From Malurus cyaneus samueli (lineage: Eukaryota > Chordata > Aves > Passeriformes > Maluridae), in the NCBI GenBank assembly GCA_009741485.1, contig CM019220.1:31316185-31380184 (forward strand): 64,000 bases of DNA, written 5' to 3'. Made by a program: the position numbers and the translations under genes. This document shows positions 39,281 through 50,324 of the stretch, in pieces (the first letter of the stretch is position 1; every line of letters begins with the position of its first letter). The notes under the pieces are model-generated. The model was not told the DNA's origin. It ran no database searches and was given only the letters and a program-made list of their open reading frames with translations.

Positions 39281-40386
39281 ATGCAGGTGTGATTGTCTGA
39301 AGGTTGGGGTCCATGCAGGTGTGATTGTCTGAAGGTTGGGGTCCATGCAGGTGTGATTGAGGGTTGGGGTCCATACAGGTGTGATTGAAGGTTGGGGTCC
39401 ATACAGGGGTGATTGTCTGAGGGTTGGGGTCCATGCAGGTGTGATTGTCTGAAGGTTGGGGTCCATACAGATGTGATTGTCTGAGGGTTGGGGTCCATGC
39501 AGGTGTGATTGTCTGAAGGTTGGGGTCCATACAGGGTGTGATTGTCTGAAGGTTGGGGTCCATGCAGGTGTGACTGTCTGAAGGTGGGGTCCACGCAGGT
39601 GTGATTGTCTGAAGTTGGGGTCCATGCAGGTGGGATTGAAGGTTGGGGTCCATGCAGGTGTGATTGTCTGAAGGTTGGGTCCATGCAGGTGACTGTCTGA
39701 AGGTGGGGTCCATGCAGGTGTGATTGAAGGTTGGGTCCATGCAGGTGTGATTGTCTGAAGGTTGGGGTCCATGTAGGTGTGATTGTCTGAAGTTGGGGTC
39801 CATGCAGGTGTGATTGTCTGAAGGTTGGGGTCCATGCAGGTGTGATTGTCTGAAGGGTGGGGTCCATACAGGGTGTGATTGTCTGAAGGGTGGGGTCCAT
39901 GCAGGTGTGATTGTCTGAAGGTTGGGTCCATGTGGTGTGATTGTCTGAAGGTTGGGGTCCATGCAGGTGTGATTGTCTGAGGGTTGGGGTCCATGAGGGT
40001 GTGATTGTCTGAAGGTTGGGGTCCATGCAGGTGTGATTGTCTGAAGGTGGGGTCCATGCAGGTGTGATTGAAGGTGGGGTCCATGCAGGTGTGATTGTCT
40101 GAAGGGTGGGTCCATGCAGGTGTGATTGTCTGAAGGGTGGGTCCATGCAGGTGGGATTGAAGGTTGGGTCCATACAGGTGTGATTTGAGGTTGGGTCCAT
40201 ACAGATGTGATTGTCTGAAGGTTGGGGTCCATGCAGGTGTGATTGAAGGTTGGGGTCCATGCAGGTGTGATTGTCTGAAGGTTGGGGTCCATACAGGTGT
40301 GATTGTCTGAAGGTTGGGGTCCATGCAGGTGTGATTGTCCTGAAGGTTGGGGTCCATACAGGTGTGATTGTCTGAAGGTTGGGGTC
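39281..40386. repeat. 32-bp minisatellite, about 35 copies
   Basis: Head-to-tail array whose commonest unit is 32 bp: GTGTGATTGTCTGAAG then GTTGGGGTCCATGCAG. Variants include a 28-bp unit lacking the GTCT (for example around 39351-39406), 31-bp units with one G fewer, and alternations of CATGCAG/CATACAG and GAAGG/GAGGG. The + strand is G/T-rich with a GGGG run in most copies. The unit has no stop codon on the minus strand in any frame and is not a multiple of 3, so all three minus-strand frames stay open for about 400 codons with a repeating Met-Asp-Pro-Asn...Thr-Pro-Ala-Trp pattern. That is a property of the repeat, not evidence of a protein. Confidence 0.97.
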
Positions 40387-41559
40387 CCACCAGCCAGGCC
40401 CATTTGCACAGCAGAGCACTGACATTCTATGAGCTCCTCTGACCAAATGGCTTCTCCACTACACATCCCAAAGCCCCTCTTCCTTCCACTCCCACGTTTT
40501 TGCAGTCAGGGTCTGTGCTGATTTAGCAGCCCATAGCCAGGAGGTGTTAACCTGTGATACTGCTCTCTTGCATTCTTTTCTCCTTATCTTTTTGGTCAGT
40601 GCAGCTGCAGCCAGGGTCCCATTCAGAGTCTTAGTGGCTCTCCCTGCAGCTTTTGTATAGTTTTGCTATAATGTGTAAAAAAATCCTTCATGGAGATGTT
40701 TAAATCACAAGCTATAACACTTCAGTTTTTGTAAGTTAACCACAAGTACTCTAAAACAACAGCATCAGCTGTATTATAACTGCATTTTGAGTTACGAAAG
40801 AAAAACCAAAAACAGCAGTGATTATTTCACCAGTGTCTGCATAAGTAAGTTACTTATGCAAAAAAGGCAACATTGCACAGATAGCACCCATCTTAATGTG
40901 TGCAAAAACCAACACTGCAATATGTGTTTATAACATTAAGGTAGTACTGGTGTGAATCATCCGGTTTAACAAAGTAACAGTTGTAGAAATAATTAGGTTA
41001 TTTCAACTCAGTAACGTGAGGGTCTAAAAGAAAAAAGGGTGCCTCCTTAACAAATAGAGGGAAGCTTGGTTTGGTTCTAGATTGAAGCCTGCTATGGAAA
41101 CACTAGTTACTTCTGCAGGAAAATGTCATGAAAATTGTAAGCAAATTTCTCCAAGAGAAAAATGAAACAGCCTAAAATTTATCTGAAACTGCACTTCAGA
41201 CTTTGAATGTGTTTTCTATAAATAACCATTACAAAACATGCTGGTCTATTCTAAAACATGATTTGTAGTGAGGGACTCCACTATATTGTAGGTCTTACGT
41301 TATGAACCAAAATGACCTTTGATCATCGGCGTTGAGCTGGCGAGGGCTTTGATTTATATAAGGTTTGGTTTGGGGGCTTTAGCTGTCGTCCAGGAGTTAA
41401 GTGTGTCGTGACAGGGGCTCCACCTCGGAAAGGGGAGACATTTATCGCCTGAACAGCCTTTGGTAGCATAAGCTAGCCTGACAAGAGTTTTTGGAGCTAA
41501 ACAAACGGGGCTCAATGCGCATCTCAGCCTCGCAAAGTACCTCGACAAGGAAGGTAGGA
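40387..41559. other. Proximal upstream region of SLC39A10
   Basis: About 1.2 kb of ordinary AT-rich DNA between the minisatellite and the CpG island, holding no recognisable gene. A TATATAAG sequence at 41355-41362 lies about 200 bp before the island; whether it is used as a promoter element is unknown. Confidence 0.5.
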
Positions 41560-41714
41560 ATGCCCCGTTGTTGCTGACGGAGCCTGTCCCCAGGTGGTGG
41601 CTGCACAGGCGGCACTGGGCTCCGCGGACCGGCCCGGCCCCTCACGGCACACGGCCCGCGGCCGCGCTCCCCCGGCTCCCTCACACGCTGCCGGCCCCGC
41701 GGCATGGCCGGCGC

Positions 41715-41932
41715 GCGCGCAGAGCCGCCGCAGCGAGGGGCGGCGGGCAGGGCCGCTACGCCACTTTCGTAGCGCTGGAGGAAATGGCTGCGCATTGGGC
41801 AGCGCGGGCTGCGGCCGCGTGTGCAGGGCGAGCGCGGCGTAGCCGGGTCTGTGAATAGCGCCGGCGGAGCGGCGGGAGGAGGAGGAGGAGGCGCCGCGGC
41901 GGTTTGGTACGAGCGGAGAGGGAGATGCACAC
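41715..41932. promoter_or_regulatory. Candidate metal-response elements (MRE cores)
   Basis: Three matches to the MTF-1 core TGCRCNC: TGCACAC at 41926-41932 (+), and the reverse-complement matches GTGTGCA at 41819-41825 and GCGCGCA at 41715-41721 (-). MTF-1 is known to regulate vertebrate Slc39a10/zip10 in response to zinc, which makes them plausible. The core is short and the island GC-rich, so some matches are likely by chance; the site next to the TATA-like element is the best placed. Confidence 0.35.
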
Positions 41933-41951
41933 GGCACTCGAGTGAGGTAGC

Positions 41952-41958
41952 TATAAAA
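41952..41958 (+). promoter_or_regulatory. TATA-like element in the CpG island
   Basis: TATAAAA stands out in a GC-rich setting. If functional it would place a start site near 41980, giving a first exon of about 340 bp up to the donor at 42320. Confidence 0.4.
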
Positions 41959-41982
41959 CCCATTTGTTTACATGCCCTCCCC

Positions 41983-42319
41983 CACAGCCGCCGGCGCCGC
42001 GGAGCGGGTGGCGGCCGGCCCGGGCCGCGCCGGGGCGGGGGGCGGCGCGTGCGGGAGAGGAGCCGCAGCGGGGACCGAGCGGCGGTAGCGGACACCACCT
42101 CGCCCGCGATGCGGAGGGCGAAAGGGGCTCGGCGGCGCGGTCGCCTCATCACGTGCGGCGGGGCCCGAGGCCGCGGGGGGCGCGGGCGCGGCGGGGCGGC
42201 GGGCGGGAGGGGGGGTTGAGCCCGGAGTCCCCCGAGACGGCGAGCACGAGGCGCCGCTGCGGCCCTGGCGCATCCCCCACCCCCTTTCTTCCTCTGCTCG
42301 TGAGGCGACCATGCGGCAG
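41983..42319 (+). other. SLC39A10: Putative first exon of SLC39A10 (mostly 5' UTR)
   Basis: Left end inferred from the TATA-like element; right end from the donor CAG|GTAATC at 42319/42320. The exon would be very GC-rich. Its last nine bases are ATG CGG CAG, in good initiation context (GCGACC before ATG). Splicing to 57531 puts that ATG in frame with the main start, six codons upstream. Another possible donor (AGG|GTGAGA at 42833) would lengthen the exon instead. Boundaries are inference without transcript data. Confidence 0.4.
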
Positions 42320-45300
42320 GTAATCCTCTCCCCCCGCTCCCGGAACGCGGGGCCCGGGACGTGGCGGCGGGGCTGCACCTGCCTGGCTGCTCGGCGGAGA
42401 GAGAAAGGGGGGCGGCTGGGTGCGGCGGGGTCGGGGTGCGGCGGGGCCCGTGGCCCGGCGGGTTGGAGCCGCACGGAGCTGCCTGGCGCCGCCGCCCCAC
42501 TCTGCTCTCGCACCCTTCCTGCCGGGAGGGCCGTTTGGGCGCTGCCCGGCCCTGCCGAGCTCGCTCGCTCTCGCTGCGGCCACGTGGAGGCCGCGGCTGC
42601 GGGTGGAAGGTGCCGGCCCTGCCCGGCCGGCGGGGTGCGGAGCGGGAGCGGCCGGGAGAGTTCCGCCGCGGACCCCCGCAGGACTTGGCGATATTTGGGG
42701 GCAGCAGTGTGGCGGGGGATGATGAACGAGCCACGCCGTTAAACCTTGCAGGGCTTAAGAGTTGGGATTTAGCGTTAACAACTGCGGAAAACACATTTGG
42801 GCTGTAAGCTGCACGTATAGTCTTAAACAAGGGTGAGAGAGGTAGGGTCAGGAGGCTTTGTCGCTGTACTGCACGGATACAGAAACGATGAGCGAAAAGC
42901 ACTGATTTCCTATCCTCAACCATTTCTTCTGCATCCTTTGGAAATACCCACTTAACGTTGAAACTGTGGAATAAAATTGCTCTTTAAAATCTTTAGCTAC
43001 ATTTGTCATTTTTGGGCCTCTTCTGTCGGAGTGTTCATGGCTGCTAGCTTTTAAAACTGAGCAAGAGTTGTCTGAGTAGAAATACTTCTGGTTTCTAGCA
43101 CCCTTAACGCTGTATGTGTGTAAGCAGCAACCATAATGCGTTTTTTTTTATTAAGGTAGGATCTTGTACCATAAGACCAAGGAACCTGTAATAACCTCAA
43201 GCCTGATACAGAACTGAGAAATGCACACTGGAAGACCTGGTTAGTTTTCAGATGAGCGGAAGCAGTTGTCACCTAGTTAATGAAAGTAGTTCCTGGCATG
43301 TTCCAGCGGGTATGTTCTTGTATCCCTTTGGTAGCAGTAACTGATACAATGACATAAAAATGACTCTATTTTCAAAGGTACCATATGAGGTTTTATAAAT
43401 TGGATTTTAACAGAATGCACTCGGATTTCCTTCACTTGAGTAACATGTTTTACTTCAGGTGTGTAGGGAAATAGGAATTGGGTGTAGACTGGGCTGAGGC
43501 ATGCTACACGACTCCAAGGTGAGAGACGCAGTAGTGGTTACCATATAGACTAATAGTCTGGCATGATAAATGTGAGAAAATAATACAGAAAGGCTCTGTA
43601 TCCCGAGAACATTGACTAGTGCCATTATAGACTTTACCAGCCAAATTTGTGTCCTGAAATAATGGTTAAAATAGAATTGGTGGTAGTCCCCTGCAGCACT
43701 TTTATTTTTAACCTCTTTTGACTTCATACAAGAGTATGTAGCCATGCAATCTTTTTCTAAAGGACAATTGGACGTGGCTGTATAGAGAGACTCTAAATTA
43801 ATTTTGTTTGATGAAATTGATAGTGGCAGTTCCATGTGGGCATTGCGTTCTAGTCCATGGGTGGGTGTAGTGGAATTACACCCTGGTACCTCTCTGGAAT
43901 GGGCAATATCACTGGAGATTCTGGCTACGTGAAAAAAGCTTCTCCGAAACAATGAGGTTTGTTTCAATTAATATTTGTGTATGTCTTAGTGCCTTCAAGG
44001 TTGGCTTAAATGAAAACCAGGTACTGAGTTACCAGCATTTATCCAGTCAGTCATAAAATGTGCGATTACAACAGAGTTGTGGTTTCAAGTTACTTAAATA
44101 TGCTCCCAGGTTTTGTCTTAACGGATGTTTTTTCCCATTGCAAGAAAATAATGGAATTGGATCATCAGGATAGTTCAGGCACACTAGAATGTTTACTTGA
44201 TGTGAAAAGCCCATGCTGACCATCATTCCCGTGACTTCTCCAAGTGAGATAAATCTATGCATATGGCAAAATTAATATATCCAGCTTGGCATATGTTTCC
44301 TTCATGGTCTTCACTAAGTAAGACAAGCAGCTGTAATTTTCTACTCATAATGCATTTTTTTTGCAAAGCAGTGGCTGATTCGAGTACGAAGAGACTTTTT
44401 AAGTAGTGCCCAGATCACCAGATCACACGGACTTTAAGTTTGTGTGTATATAGTCTCAAAGGAAGTGTGTTTGGACTTGTTTGCCTTGGCTGTCCAGTTT
44501 CAATGTCATTTGATCATGATTATGTGTATTGTAAAGAGTTATTCCTGTCTCTGTCACCGTTTTTACAGAAGCAGAATACAATGGGCACTTGATGAATCAG
44601 TGATAAAGTAAATCAATTTGAGAACATTTACATGTTTTCATCTGATGGAATTGCTGATTAAAGTTGGACAAGCTACTTCAAAGCTAAACTCCATTGAAGT
44701 TTTCTGGTGGGTTATGATTTAGTCCTTTCCTGTAGTGAAGCTTGGTGGAAGGATGGTGGCATCTGTACAAACTGGTGTACTGTAGGAGGGATGGCTAGAC
44801 GTAACTGCATGTGTCAACAATGAAAATGATACCAGAACAAGAAAATCTCATTCTGTGTTCTTCTCAGTTCAGTGATCATCTGTCAGCACACTTGCTGTTT
44901 CATAGTGTGTTATTTTATAGCATGTTTTCAGAATTGTCAAATATATCTTGACTTTTTGTAACACATTCAAAAATGTCAGTGGAAGTTTCAGAGAAGGAAG
45001 GTTTAATGGCAGTTCTGTTCCTTGGGCGGGTACGCTTTTCACGGGATTGAACTTCAGATGCAGGGTGAGTTCTGTGAATACTGAGAATTTATGCCTTTTG
45101 GGAAGCAATTTCTATTCTGATGTGAAGAAAATCAGTGTAACTTCCTGGTTTTCTGTGGGAGTCCAACTTAATTTAGAGGGCAATTATTTAAAACAATTTT
45201 ATCTTATGAAAAGTACCATCTTTGGGGGTGGGCTGCTGAAGTTATCTTAAATGAGTAATTTTATCTTGCTGGTAAAGGCCTGAAGTAACACTTGATGCAG

Positions 45301-48300
45301 AAACAATTAAGTTATTCTTAGGTCATTCTTTAGTTACAGCTGAGATACCACTTGAAATACACCTAATAAGGAAATGTGTACCAATTAGGCAAAGCTATTA
45401 AAACCTTTTTTTTTCTAAATTTCAAAAACTGATTGAACTGCTGAAAACTATGTCCTGCCACAGTATAACCTCCTAAAGGAAAAGAAAGGTATGTGCTGCA
45501 TCAGTCCACCTATTCATAGTATTTTAAGTGCTATTGAATCAGTGCCATTCCTCCAGGCTTCTTGGGTGTAATAAAAATCTGAGGAGTAAAGAAGTTAAAA
45601 AATAGTTGTTTGAAGTTACTTTTGTTTTGTTAGTCACCTCTTGTGATAATCCAAAGTCTGTACAGGTTTTAATACCCAGAAAGCTGGAAAGCAACACAAA
45701 AGACTTGGAAGATGATGGTTAGCTGATGTCAGTCTTACAAAGCTTATGAGAAGAAGGGGGATGTTGGAGTTACATGTAGGATGTTGTACCCATTCTGGGG
45801 GGCATGATTCATTAGACTTGAAATGTTGTCATATTCTGTCCCATTGTGCTGCCTCATCTTGTCTCTTTCCATTTCCTGGCTGCTTTTTTCATTGCTGCAG
45901 AAGGGGAATGACTCAGCTGTTGTCTTTTCTCTCTCAGCTGTCAGTGACCCAGGAACTTCATTCTCATCTGGCTGTCACCTTTTCTGCAGCCTCATGAAGT
46001 TTGCTATCGAAATCTGCCCCTCTTTTTGTTCTGTGTTGGCAGTCACAAGTCAGTATTAACCAAGCAGCATGTTTGTACAAAATGTGGAATATTAACAGGA
46101 GTGAGCTCTGTAGACAGAGGGTTTCAGGACTGTTACCAGCTACAGAATATTGTGTTCTGTAAGCAATTGATTTGGTGTTTAAGTGATAAAGACATACAGT
46201 TCTGAAGTCACTAAACCAATCTAGATTTTAGAGAAGGTCTGGATTATACTGGAAGTTAATGTATAACTGATCATGTCTGAAAGTCTTCAGTCTAAATTGT
46301 GGTTGGTTAGATAAGATAAAATGCATGTATGAGATAATATGCTCTTCAGGTTAAGAATGTATGAACGATGTTTTGTGCTGAATTTGCATAAAATTGTAAT
46401 TCTAATCAACAGAGACTTTGTGCAGTGTTTCTGCATGTGGGTTACAAATTCTTTAGAAATAGGTTCCAGTTCCTAGTAAAGCACTATAGTCCAACATAAA
46501 TTCCTGACAGGTGTTGTCATGCAATTTATATATAGAGATCTCAAGATTACCCGACTTGTACCACGTTCATAAATTGCTCTTCAGGGTGATGATTATTAAT
46601 GGACAAAAATAATATCTTGAATTCTGAAAGATAACTGTAAATGATAAATTGTTTACAGCTGATGATTTGATATGAATAAATAGTTCCTCTTCAACCAAGC
46701 TAATAGCTGATAATAGCATGCAGCCATACTGAAGGAGTATCAAAGAAACACAAAGGAAAAAGAGACATAATCTTCAACGTAGTCTTTCAGTAGACATTGC
46801 TCAACATGACTTGATAGGGGTTTTTTTTTAGTAATATCTTCGTTAATACTGATTTACATTTTAAATAGGACTGAGTACCACTGCATGCCATGTAGAATAT
46901 TCATGATAGCTGTATGTCATCTGTACAGCTGGAAGCTGAGTTCAATTCATCCTGCAAAATAACTAATGCCACAAGTGAGTGTTCCTGCAAGAGGGAGTGG
47001 TTAGCCAGGTGTGCTTCTTAGTGCTGCTTTGCCACTGTAGGCACTGCTTCATTCAGCTCATATACAGAGCAGTCCAGAAAAGCTGCTTTACTGCTGCAGA
47101 ATTGTACTCTGTGTTTCACATGATGCTCACATTACTTCTCAAGGTTCTATGCAGCTTCCTGTAATCCATTCCTGTGAAGGAAGACCTCTTTCCGTCAGGG
47201 CTGCACTACCCTGATAAGTACTCTAACTCTATGAAATGCAAACAGTATCATATAGGCCATATAGATTGTCTGATTCTGTTGGCAGAATACAGAAGCATAT
47301 TTTTGTGCTGGCCTGCACATCAGTCTGTAAAAGACAGTATCTCAGCCTAAAAGTACAGTTCTAAATTTTACTAACATACATTAAAACTTAAGAAATGCCA
47401 CTTGGCTGCAGTCCAAATAATGTGGTCACTTTGCAACATTAAGTTTTTATGCTAAATATAAAATACTCCTATTTATTTGATGTCTGGTACAATACATAAA
47501 CAGGATAGATTTCCGTCCTTGCTGTTCTGAACTGTTTTGAGGTAATTGTGCAGCAGATGCATTGCATTATATTAACAGGGTCTACTTGCTCTCAGACCAT
47601 ACATTGAGTAAATAAATACACAGTACTTGCAGCAGGATGTATATATAAAATTCAGCTTTTCATTGTAGTACTCCCATAGCTAGCTGTTTTTTTCACTGAG
47701 TTGCTGTCTTTGTATTCCAGATAAGAGATTAAGTTTTGTAAAGTGTAGTCTGAATTTACGCATCTGTCTTGCAGAGTGTGGCACAGAGTCCCATTTTTGG
47801 TAACTTCAGGTAAAAATTCTTATGTTGGCTTTTGCTGACTCTGTTCTGTAGTAGGGAGAAAAATGTGAAGGGTTAATGCTGACTCCTAAAAGAATAGATT
47901 AAGATGAGATACCTTAATAAGAATGCAGCCAATATAGAAAATTATTATTCTGTTTTTTTTGTATCAAACTTCGTGGTTCAAATCAATTGCAGTAATCGGT
48001 TATGCTGGGTGATATAAAATACTTCCAGTCTTTGAAGACCATACTTTGCCTTGTATTGTACTATTGTTGAATTCTTGAAACAGTAATAAAATTGAAAAAG
48101 GCAAATTGTCACTTATTTGTGGAAAATTCTGAGAGTTTCTGTAAACAAATTAATTTACTGGAATTTTCTCTATTACTGTAGCTTAATTGTTAACAGTAAA
48201 TTGGCAAAGACAAAGGATTAATTATATTTTATAAACAAAATATTCTCAAAGTGAAACTTCTAGAGGAGCACATTGTTCTTCACATAAAAGGAATGTATAC

Positions 48301-48464
48301 TAACGCTGGGAAAATCCCACATTTTTTGCTTCATTCTTTCCCATATCCTATGAAATGTGTCATACAGCAGTTCCTTGTATTCAGTCAAGCAGTGATTGAA
48401 TAATAGTGAAGTACCAAAATGATGCCTCACCTCCTCTGCAGTTTTTAACAGTTTTTTGCTTTTT

Positions 48465-48512
48465 AACTGAAGCAAACCATAACTTTTAACCAAGTTATGG
48501 TTTGCTTCAGTT
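48465..48512. repeat. Perfect 21-bp inverted repeat, 6-nt loop
   Basis: The left arm 48465-48485 (starting AACTGAAGCAAACC, ending ATAACTT) is matched without error by the right arm 48492-48512 (AAGTTATGG...CAGTT); the loop is TTAACC. Flanks do not extend the stem. It would form a stable hairpin in single-stranded DNA or in the intronic RNA. Confidence 0.9.
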
Positions 48513-50310
48513 TTACTTCCATTGACAATAAGCAATGCGAGCCCTTTAACACTTCTGCCTCACCTTATTAGTAACAGACTTTTTAAGCATTGCATGTACA
48601 TTATAGGGGTACATGTAGTTTAATCTGAAATTCATAAATTAGGTCATCAAACAGGAATTTTTTTTGTGTTTTCAGTTACTTCTTGTGCTTTGCTTAGAGG
48701 ATACAGGTATGTTGGTCCAAGATTACATATATTGTTAGCCATGCCATATTTCTAAAGAAGAAAAAGATGTTATTCTCATGATCTAAAAATAAGAAGAGCA
48801 AAGCCTCTGACTCTCTTAGCAGCACACAAATGCTTAGGTCTTTTCAGCTGTGACTAACTGGAGTCCAAAGTTTGTTCTCAAGACTAAACTCTCATACTGT
48901 CTATGTGTAGGGGTATATAAAAATGAGCTAATTTTTTATGTTAAAATAAGTTTGGAGCTGTCTTGATTCTTAACTGGTTCTTGCCGTAGATTTTCATTTT
49001 GCTGAAATGTGTCCATTTGGCTTCTGTCAGTTCATCCTTACGGTTTAAGCCATCTTCTGCCACAAGTCTGTTTCATAGTCTGTTAGTTAAACACGTAGTT
49101 TGAAATACAGTAGCTCTAATTGGCTTAATTGTTTTAGATAAGATGTGCAACCCTGATCAAATAATGCTTTTACTTAGGGTAGTTGTAATACGCAAAGAGC
49201 ATAAATCCTCTTTTCTCAGAGAAACTTGATAACCCATAATTCAGTGGTAGACTGCCAAAGCATTTCTGTTCATCAGAAAGAGAAGTGCAAATATTTAGCA
49301 TCTGCCATTGTAGAATGTGACCCTTGATTAGTCAGGATAGTCTTGTTCTTCCAGATTTCTGTATTTGTTTGAGATAAACTTGTTGTCACTTGTGTTTAAA
49401 GGTCAGTGACAGCAGATTTTTTAATTATTATTTTTTTAACTGTTTCTTGTACCATGGTGTAGCAGTAGGAACTATTTCAAATTTTAATCCTGGAAAAATC
49501 AGAAGTTGGTTCATTTGCATGTTAACTAAAGTTGACAGGTTTCATGTAAATGTATCAAAGTAGTAGGTTCCTAATAAAAAAATGGGCTATGGCAATTATG
49601 TAGAGTCTTAGGAAGTAACATAATCATGTGAAATAAAGGAAGCCCCAGTAGCAAGGGAAAAAAAAAATCAACGAAGGTGAAAGATGTCATAATGTCCTAG
49701 GATCCCACTGCAAAGGGTGGTGACCACAATAACACTGAACCAAATCAGCAGCTTGCCCAGAAAAATCATTGTAATTAAAACTATAATGAAAGGAAGAAAA
49801 TCATGGTTACACTTAAGCAGAATTACAGAGGTGCATTCATATTCCAGGAGAGTACTGCAAGAAGTAGGTACCAAATCACAGTTACTGTAAAAGACAGAAC
49901 TGATGATGGATCAAATGAGAAAGCCACACGACACAGTCTGGGTCAGATAATCTGCAGTGTATGCAGCTTTAGAAAAACGATCAATGCAGCCTCACTTTCC
50001 ATAATATCTGTCCTTGCTTGCCTGTGTTGCTGTTCAATTGTACCTGCACTTGCAAGGTGATGGACACAGGGAAGTACATATAATAATGGTATTTTTAAGC
50101 TTGCAGTTCTAGCCCATCGGTATTTCTAATGGGATTGCTCAAAAGCCATCTCTGCTTGCATTTTAGGTTAAGGCTTTTAAGGATTGTGCTTCCTTGTCTC
50201 TCTTCTGTCTCTAATCTTGCAATGAGTAATATCGGGTATTAAATACTACATTTTCATTATTTCATCTCAAACTGAAGTCCCTTACAAGTTGTTTTAATAC
50301 CATGCTAAGA

Positions 50311-50324
50311 ATATATATATATAT
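50311..50324. repeat. (AT)7 microsatellite
   Basis: Seven AT units in intron 1. Confidence 0.85.

Larger units (their letters stand above)
41560..42700 (+). promoter_or_regulatory. SLC39A10: CpG-island promoter of SLC39A10
   Basis: An abrupt change to very GC- and CpG-rich DNA, the only such island in the window. It contains GC boxes (GGGGCGGGG at 42032-42040), a reverse CCAAT box (ATTGG at 41794-41798), two CACGTG E-boxes (42150-42155 and 42581-42586), a GGA-triplet run (about 41876-41890) and a TATA-like element at 41952. The next coding exon downstream on the + strand is the start-codon exon of SLC39A10, and vertebrate SLC39A10 begins with a non-coding exon followed by a long intron, so assigning the island to it is the simplest reading. 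CpG islands are often bidirectional, so an antisense non-coding transcript cannot be excluded. Large open frames on both strands here are GC-composition artefacts. Confidence 0.88.

Noticed and set aside
39095..40466. 431-, 417- and 395-codon minus-strand open frames as a repetitive protein gene
   Set aside because: They exist only because the 32-bp minisatellite unit has no minus-strand stop in any frame; all three frames are equally open and unit indels ignore the frame.
41821..42807. Several 100-148 codon + strand frames in the CpG island
   Set aside because: Same composition effect; they would be cut by the likely exon-1 donor and show no known domain.
41442..42923. 493-codon minus-strand open frame across the CpG island
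   Set aside because: Arg/Pro/Ala-rich translation of GC-rich DNA with several other overlapping open frames on both strands; no family resemblance.
48260..48535. 91-codon minus-strand frame spanning the 21-bp hairpin, considered as a transposase relic
   Set aside because: No recognisable transposase motif and no flanking target-site duplication or terminal repeats beyond the hairpin itself.
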